Assembly (NCBI GenBank): GCA_023055355.1
Contig: JALJCS010000022.1
Location: 12,097,501 to 12,161,500, forward strand
Direction: 5' to 3'
Source: Agelaius tricolor
Lineage: Eukaryota > Chordata > Aves > Passeriformes > Icteridae
DNA: 64,000 nucleotides
Shown here in pieces: positions 59,341 to 64,000 of this stretch. The notes below the pieces were generated by a model. That model saw only the letters and a list, made by a program, of their open reading frames with translations. It searched no databases and was not told the origin of the DNA. The position numbers were made by a program, and so were the translations under genes. The first letter of the stretch is position 1. Every line of letters begins with the position of its first letter.

Positions 59341-60720
59341 CAAGGGGAAGGTGATGGTTTCTGTTCCTAGCAAAGGCTTTCTGCATTTTACTGAGCATTG
59401 CACTACAATGAAATGCTTGTTTAATAACTCACCTGATGGCACAGATCCCTTCCAGCAGCACTCCAACAAATTACATTTGTTTGATATTACAAGCTCTGCT
59501 GGGAGTTTTTGCCAGCTGCCACAATAGAAAGTCTCTTGGAATTCAGCAAGTCTGCCTCCTTTAGAATAATAACTTTGGAGTAGAGGAATAGTATCACCGT
59601 CCACTTGCAAGAGATGCTACTTTGCCAGCATTGTAGCCTTAGCTAAAACCTCCTAAATTAAATTGTCTGCTAGCATTTCCATTAGAAAACGTAATTTCCA
59701 AGCTTTTATTGCTCTGCCATAAAATTCTCCAGGTGCTAAAATGGAGTATGGACTGTTCTATCCATGGAGATAAAATTCCAGGAGGCAAAGTTGCTTTGGG
59801 AAAGAGGACAGAAGGCTAAAACCTCTTCTTTCCTGCACTCAAAGTCATCCAAAACCCACAGCTGAGACCTCAGACACATAGACAAGGCAGGAGCAGAGTG
59901 AGGGCAGTCAGATCCGTGGTCATCCAAGCAGATCCCAAGCCTTGGAGAGACTCAGACCCCACCTGGACACAGCCCTGAGCTTGCCACAGAGGCACCTTGG
60001 ACAGAGAACCCCTTGTGCCTCCTGGTTGTTGGTAGTCAGCCCACAAGTTTGTCCTTCAGCATTTTGTAACTCACTTATTTTTCATTCATCTTTGTTTCAG
60101 AGGGCACCAGCCCAGAATACAAATGAGGGGAGAGCTATCAGTGATTAGAGATAATGTGCTAAAGCTGGGGCTGAAATATTTGTTAGAAAATAGGTTAATA
60201 AAGTGACATGGAGCACCTGTGCTGCTGTGGAGCGGGCATTATGAGGAGATTATGCTAATGTAGGTATTTAGTAGCAAGTCTTCTTTGGGATTACTCTCTG
60301 CTATTATCATTCTCAGCTCAGGAATTGTAATTCAAAAGGCAGCAAATGATCAAGGATTTAGGGGGTTTTTTTGTTTTTTTTTTTAAGTTTTGACTGCTCT
60401 TTACCCTGCTGAATTAGAGGATGTTGCAAGAAATCTTTTAAACACTTTTTAAATGTTCTTTAAGAGAAAGAAGTGGACTGGGCAGGGATGTGTAAATATA
60501 AAGAAGTGTTGAATTAAATTCATTTGTTAGTGGTGAGCAGCCGGTAGGCCTGGAGGTACAAAGGCAGGTGAAGAGGGAAAGAAAAGAGACAAAATTTAGG
60601 AAAGGAGAAAATGGAGGGAGATGCAAGGGTACCTCCAGGCTGAGCCATTGAAATGACTTTGAGTCTCCTGTGGTGAGACACCTCAAATTCTGGGGGCAAT
60701 TATGGACCCTTCTCAACAAG
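59341..60720. other. No gene or recognised repeat
   Basis: Unique intron sequence, including short T runs near 60370. Confidence 0.45.
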
Positions 60721-60721
60721 A

Positions 60722-61035
60722 CAAACATGGAGGGGCTGGAGGGTGTCCAGGGAAGGGAATGGAGCTGGGCAGGGGCTGCAGAATCCCTGAGGGAGCCGGG
60801 CAGGGGCTGCAGAATCCCTGAGGGAGCTGGGCAGGGGCTGCAGAATCCCTGAGGGAGCTGGGCAGGGGCTGAGCCTGGAGCAAAGGAGGCTCAGGGGCCC
60901 TTGTGGCTCTGCACAGCTCCTGCCAGGAGGGCACAGCCAGGGGGGTCGGGCTCTGCTCCAGGGCACAGGGACAGGAGCAGAGGGAACGGCCTCAGGCTGG
61001 GCCAGCAGAGATTTAGGTTGAATACTGGGGAAAAT
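60722..61035 (+). mobile_element. CR1 LINE fragment, type B, with a 3-copy 31-bp repeat, 3' truncated
   Basis: The left part 'aacatggaggggctggaggg' and the segment after the array ('gagcctggagcaaaggaggc' to 'ggcctcaggctgggccagc') match the copies at 20 and 52.8 kb. It fades after 'atttaggttgaatactgggg', so the 3' half is missing. Confidence 0.88.
60776..60868. repeat. 31-bp minisatellite, 3 copies, inside CR1
   Basis: Same unit as at 20343 and 52818, with only three repeats. One copy has ccggg and two have ctggg. Confidence 0.93.
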
Positions 61036-62660
61036 TTATTTTTTAAATTCATAAGTAAAAAAAGCTGTTAAAAACAGCAAGAGGGATGGAGGGGTTTGAG
61101 GTGAGGGGTGTTCAGAGAAGGCTTTGCTGGGCTGTTGGTGCCTTCCTAAACCTTTGCTGAGGTTTGGGTTCTCTCTGGGGTTTGCAGGTCTGGGGCTGTT
61201 GTTTCCCACCCAGCCTGACAAGAGAAGAGGACTCTGGATGCCATTTGCACATGGAATTTGTCTCCCAGAGAAGCAGAGCCCAGGCATGGGGAGCATGATG
61301 ATGTGCAGGAAGGCTGATCAGCTGCAATAAAGCATTCATTATCCTTCCATCTAAATTAACTGAAATGACATCATAATAGTGCCTTTTAGAACCTCACTGC
61401 AAATTCCCTCTCTTTTATTAAATTATAACCTAAACCAAAATTATTTTAAGCTGTATCTGTGTATTCTTGTTTAGATAATCATTAAGGAAGTCATTTTCTC
61501 ATTCTTTTTCTTTTCTTTCTTTTTGATGTTTGCTTAAGGAAAAATAGTGGGGAGGACATTCCTAGTTTGTATTGTTTCTTTTTCTGTCAGAAATTTCCCT
61601 GTCAGAAATACTTTGCATAAACACTCACAGTGTAAATCCAAATCTTTGGGTACTGGAGCTAACTAAATAATGTGCCAAATGGCATAGGCTGTAAAAATAT
61701 TTCCACTTTTTAAATATTTCTCTTTGGATTATTCCTCCAGAGCAGTGTTTCTGCAGAGGCAGTTGGATGGGTGTTATATCCTGCACCCAACTTTCCTCAG
61801 CTCCTGCAAATACTTTCCAACAGTGTCAGAACTGAGTGAGAGAAAACAGGGCACAAAATGTTTTTAAACATGAACAAATCAGGGCACTTGACTAATCAGG
61901 AGGGAGAAGGGCAGAATAAAAAGTGACTGAACCCGAGACAGGGCTAAAAAAAAAGAGTTGTTTGGCACAGGGACTCCTGTTCCATTTATAAATCAAATCC
62001 CTCTGTCCCTCCTTCATTTACAATTGCCACTGGAAGTCAGGGTTTGATGTATGTTCCCACCTCCTGGAGGCAGTGAGGTTGTTTGGAGGGAAGAAAGGAC
62101 CTTTTGGAAAACTACAGAATCCAACCATTAATTTTTGCTCTGTTTGGTGAAGCAATCTCTGCATCCACAAACCAATTAAGCAGCTCCGGGCCCAGTGGGA
62201 GTGAATAATAATCAATAACAGGAAACATTCCCAGGAGTCAGGGGTTGAAATTGGAGTCAGTTCATGAACCAGCAGCACACTCCTGGATGGATGAACTCTG
62301 GAGTGAGAGCCATAAAGGGGAGAAATTACTGGAGAAATCAGAACTGCCTGAGGCAGGGCAAGGTGAATGGGCACAAGCTGGTCACTGAGATTTGGTCACC
62401 TGGATTTTTGCTTTGTTTTTTTTGAGAATTTCTGTTTTTTATGACCTCTATTTCCCAACTGACCTTTGCCATGGTTTCTCCATCTCCTTTTCCCTGCCTT
62501 CCCTCACCTGAGCTCCCAGCCATACTTTTATGTCACATTCAGAAGGTGGTGGGCAATTCACTGTTCCTGCTGGATCATGGAGAGCTGATACAGATCTGGT
62601 CAGGAAATGCATAAACAGGGATCAACTGCCAAAAAATCCTGGTGACAGAAAAAAGCTTGT
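61036..62660. other. No gene or recognised repeat
   Basis: Unique intron sequence. Confidence 0.45.
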
Positions 62661-62661
62661 G

Positions 62662-62990
62662 GGGACACCTTAAAGCCTCTCTCAGGGGCTCCAGCAGAGC
62701 TGCAGAAGGACTGGGGACAAGGGAGGAAAAAGGGGAACTGGCTTTAAGCTGAAAGTGGGTGGATTTAGATGGGATACTGGGAAGGAAATGTACCCTGTGA
62801 GGGTGGGCAGCCCTGGCACAGGTGCCCAGAGCAGCTGTGGCTGCCCCTGGATCCCTGGCAGTGCCCAAGGCCAGGCTGGACACTGGGGCTGGGAGCACCT
62901 GGGACAGGGGGAGGTGTCCCTGCCATGGGTAGGGTGGGAATGGATGGGATTTGAGGTTCCTTCCAACCAAACTGATTCTGATTCTGCTCT
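62662..62990 (+). mobile_element. CR1 LINE 3' fragment, type A
   Basis: 'ctccagcagagctgcagaag', 'aactggctttaagctgaaag', 'gtaccctgtgagggtgggc', 'gcccaaggccaggctggac', 'gaggtgtccctgccatggg' and the end 'ttgaggttccttccaacc'. Confidence 0.88.
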
Positions 62991-64000
62991 GTGGAAGGTC
63001 TCTAAACACAGAATAAGAGGACAGTCCCTGCCTCAGAGATCAAACTACAACAGGAATCTCTGGATGCCCTTGGAGCCATCCCCATCCCCCCTTCCCCAGA
63101 GCTCACACAATAGCCTCCTCTGTCCAGGCTGTTGATTTTGTTCTTTGGTGGATTTTTATGCCCTTCTTTCTTCCACATATCCTGAAGTGACTTCCTTCTG
63201 TAATCATATTCCTTCTATTCCAATCACATCATAGAAAATGTTAATTTCCTGCTTTTAATTGGGTTGATAAAGTCTTTTGTCTCACAAATCTTTCCCAGTA
63301 CATTCGGATTAGGTTTTGTTGTCTTACATGCCAGCACAGTCCATTGTGTTGGGTTCCAGGCTCTGAACTTCTCCCTTTCTCAAAGTTTAACTTCTGTGGC
63401 TCTTCCTGACATGGATAATAAATTCTTTTGTTCATTGAAACTGAATTTCAAGAAGAGCACTTCTTTTTATGCACACGCAACTGGGAGCCAATCTTGGTTA
63501 TTAATTACAGCGAGATAAGGGCTGGCACTGCAAGGGATGCTCTCCAGCTGAGAGTTTGGATTATTTATCCCTTGGCCCAGTGATGTCCAAGTCCACCTTT
63601 TATCCTTGAGAGTGTTCCAGCAGCCAGTTCCTTTCTTCTTCAGTACAGAACTGTTGCTTTTGGGTTAATTCCACTTATTCAGAAGAGCCACTTCTTGCTT
63701 CATTTTCCGTTTTCTCCAACTTCTGACTGTGAAGTTACTGACAATTGTCAGGACCTGCTTTGGAGGAGGAGGAGGAGGAGGATTTAACACCTGGAATGAT
63801 AAAATATTTCAGCTTCCTCTTTCATTTTTTATTTGGGCATCAACCGTTTTTATATTCATGAGTTGCAGCAACTTCCCAGGTGATAACAAAGCATTGCCCA
63901 GGTTCCAGCCAAGAATTCATCCAGCATGATTTTTTACTGTGGAAATTCTCCCTGCAGAGTAGTGATCTTGCTACTTCTACTTGTCAATATTTTAATAAAT
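62991..64000. other. No gene or recognised repeat to window end
   Basis: Unique intron sequence apart from the GGA run at 63762. Confidence 0.45.
63762..63782. repeat. GGA trinucleotide microsatellite
   Basis: Seven tandem gga units. Confidence 0.85.

Larger units (their letters stand above)
29404..64000 (+). other. DOCK1: DOCK1 intron downstream of second exon, running past the window end
   Basis: Reading the plus strand for the expected next DOCK1 peptides (VFLRAINQYADM, LWNNYFHLAV, IPEMVGPILEM) found nothing, so this whole stretch is taken as one intron of at least 34.6 kb. The search was by eye and a short exon could be missed. The content is CR1 fragments, one solo LTR and several minisatellites, listed separately. 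Confidence 0.65.

Noticed and set aside
15178..63000. Numerous open frames of 60-150 codons in CR1 3' ends (for example 15084-15607, 27579-28106, 31054-31544)
   Set aside because: They fall in the CR1 3' untranslated part and recur with the element. They do not resemble the CR1 endonuclease or reverse transcriptase.

Overview
This window is intronic vertebrate DNA, most likely from a songbird. It carries two short coding exons of one large gene plus a dense layer of CR1 LINE fragments, two solo LTRs and several minisatellites. The two exons (23420-23521 and 29309-29403, plus strand) have consensus splice sites and translate to the helical region of DOCK1 (DOCK180), the Rac guanine-nucleotide exchange factor that works with ELMO. 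The intron between them is about 5.8 kb. No later DOCK1 exon was found by eye, so the next intron appears to be at least 34.6 kb long. No complete protein-coding gene, tRNA, rRNA or CRISPR array was found. Avian origin is inferred from the CR1 content; a passerine is the best guess from the style of the CR1 and LTR copies, judged by memory of such repeats and not by a search.

Layout: 1-2700 holds nothing recognisable. 2.7-5.3 kb is GC- and CpG-rich, with a CpG-island core at about 3.6-4.13 kb. The core has GC boxes, a GCC repeat, a 19-nt palindrome and a strong minus-strand splice donor. It is a plausible start of a gene nested antisense in the DOCK1 intron. In mammals INSYN2A (FAM196A) sits in that position, but its coding exon is not in this window. 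5.3-23.4 kb is AT-rich intron with CR1 fragments, an antisense solo LTR with 5-bp target duplications (13.6-13.9 kb), a CR1 copy with a 31-bp tandem repeat (20 kb) and a 108-bp repeat present twice. 23.4-29.4 kb holds the two exons and, between them, a roughly 3.5-copy tandem array of 351-bp units.

29.4-64 kb is the following intron. A 15-copy minisatellite starts within the splice donor of the second exon. Further on are a 10-copy 19-bp minisatellite (32.8 kb), a 412-bp solo LTR inserted cleanly into a CR1 with 6-bp target duplications (45.3 kb), two more CR1 copies carrying the 31-bp repeat (52.8 and 60.8 kb), and a complex at 56.2-58.1 kb made of an inverted repeat with about 300-bp arms, a perfect 29-bp direct repeat and a 54-bp minisatellite.

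CR1 copies fall into two visible types. Type A has a 3' half built around 'gcccaaggccaggctgga' and 'gtgtccctgcc' (J-like). Type B has 'gactccccatccctgg' or 'ggacttgatgatct' (Y-like). These labels are descriptive, not database assignments. Long open frames in the window are by-products of GC-rich DNA or tandem repeats. I see no new coherent biological system; the most unusual structures are the CR1-borne 31-bp repeat, the donor-abutting minisatellite and the 56-58 kb complex.
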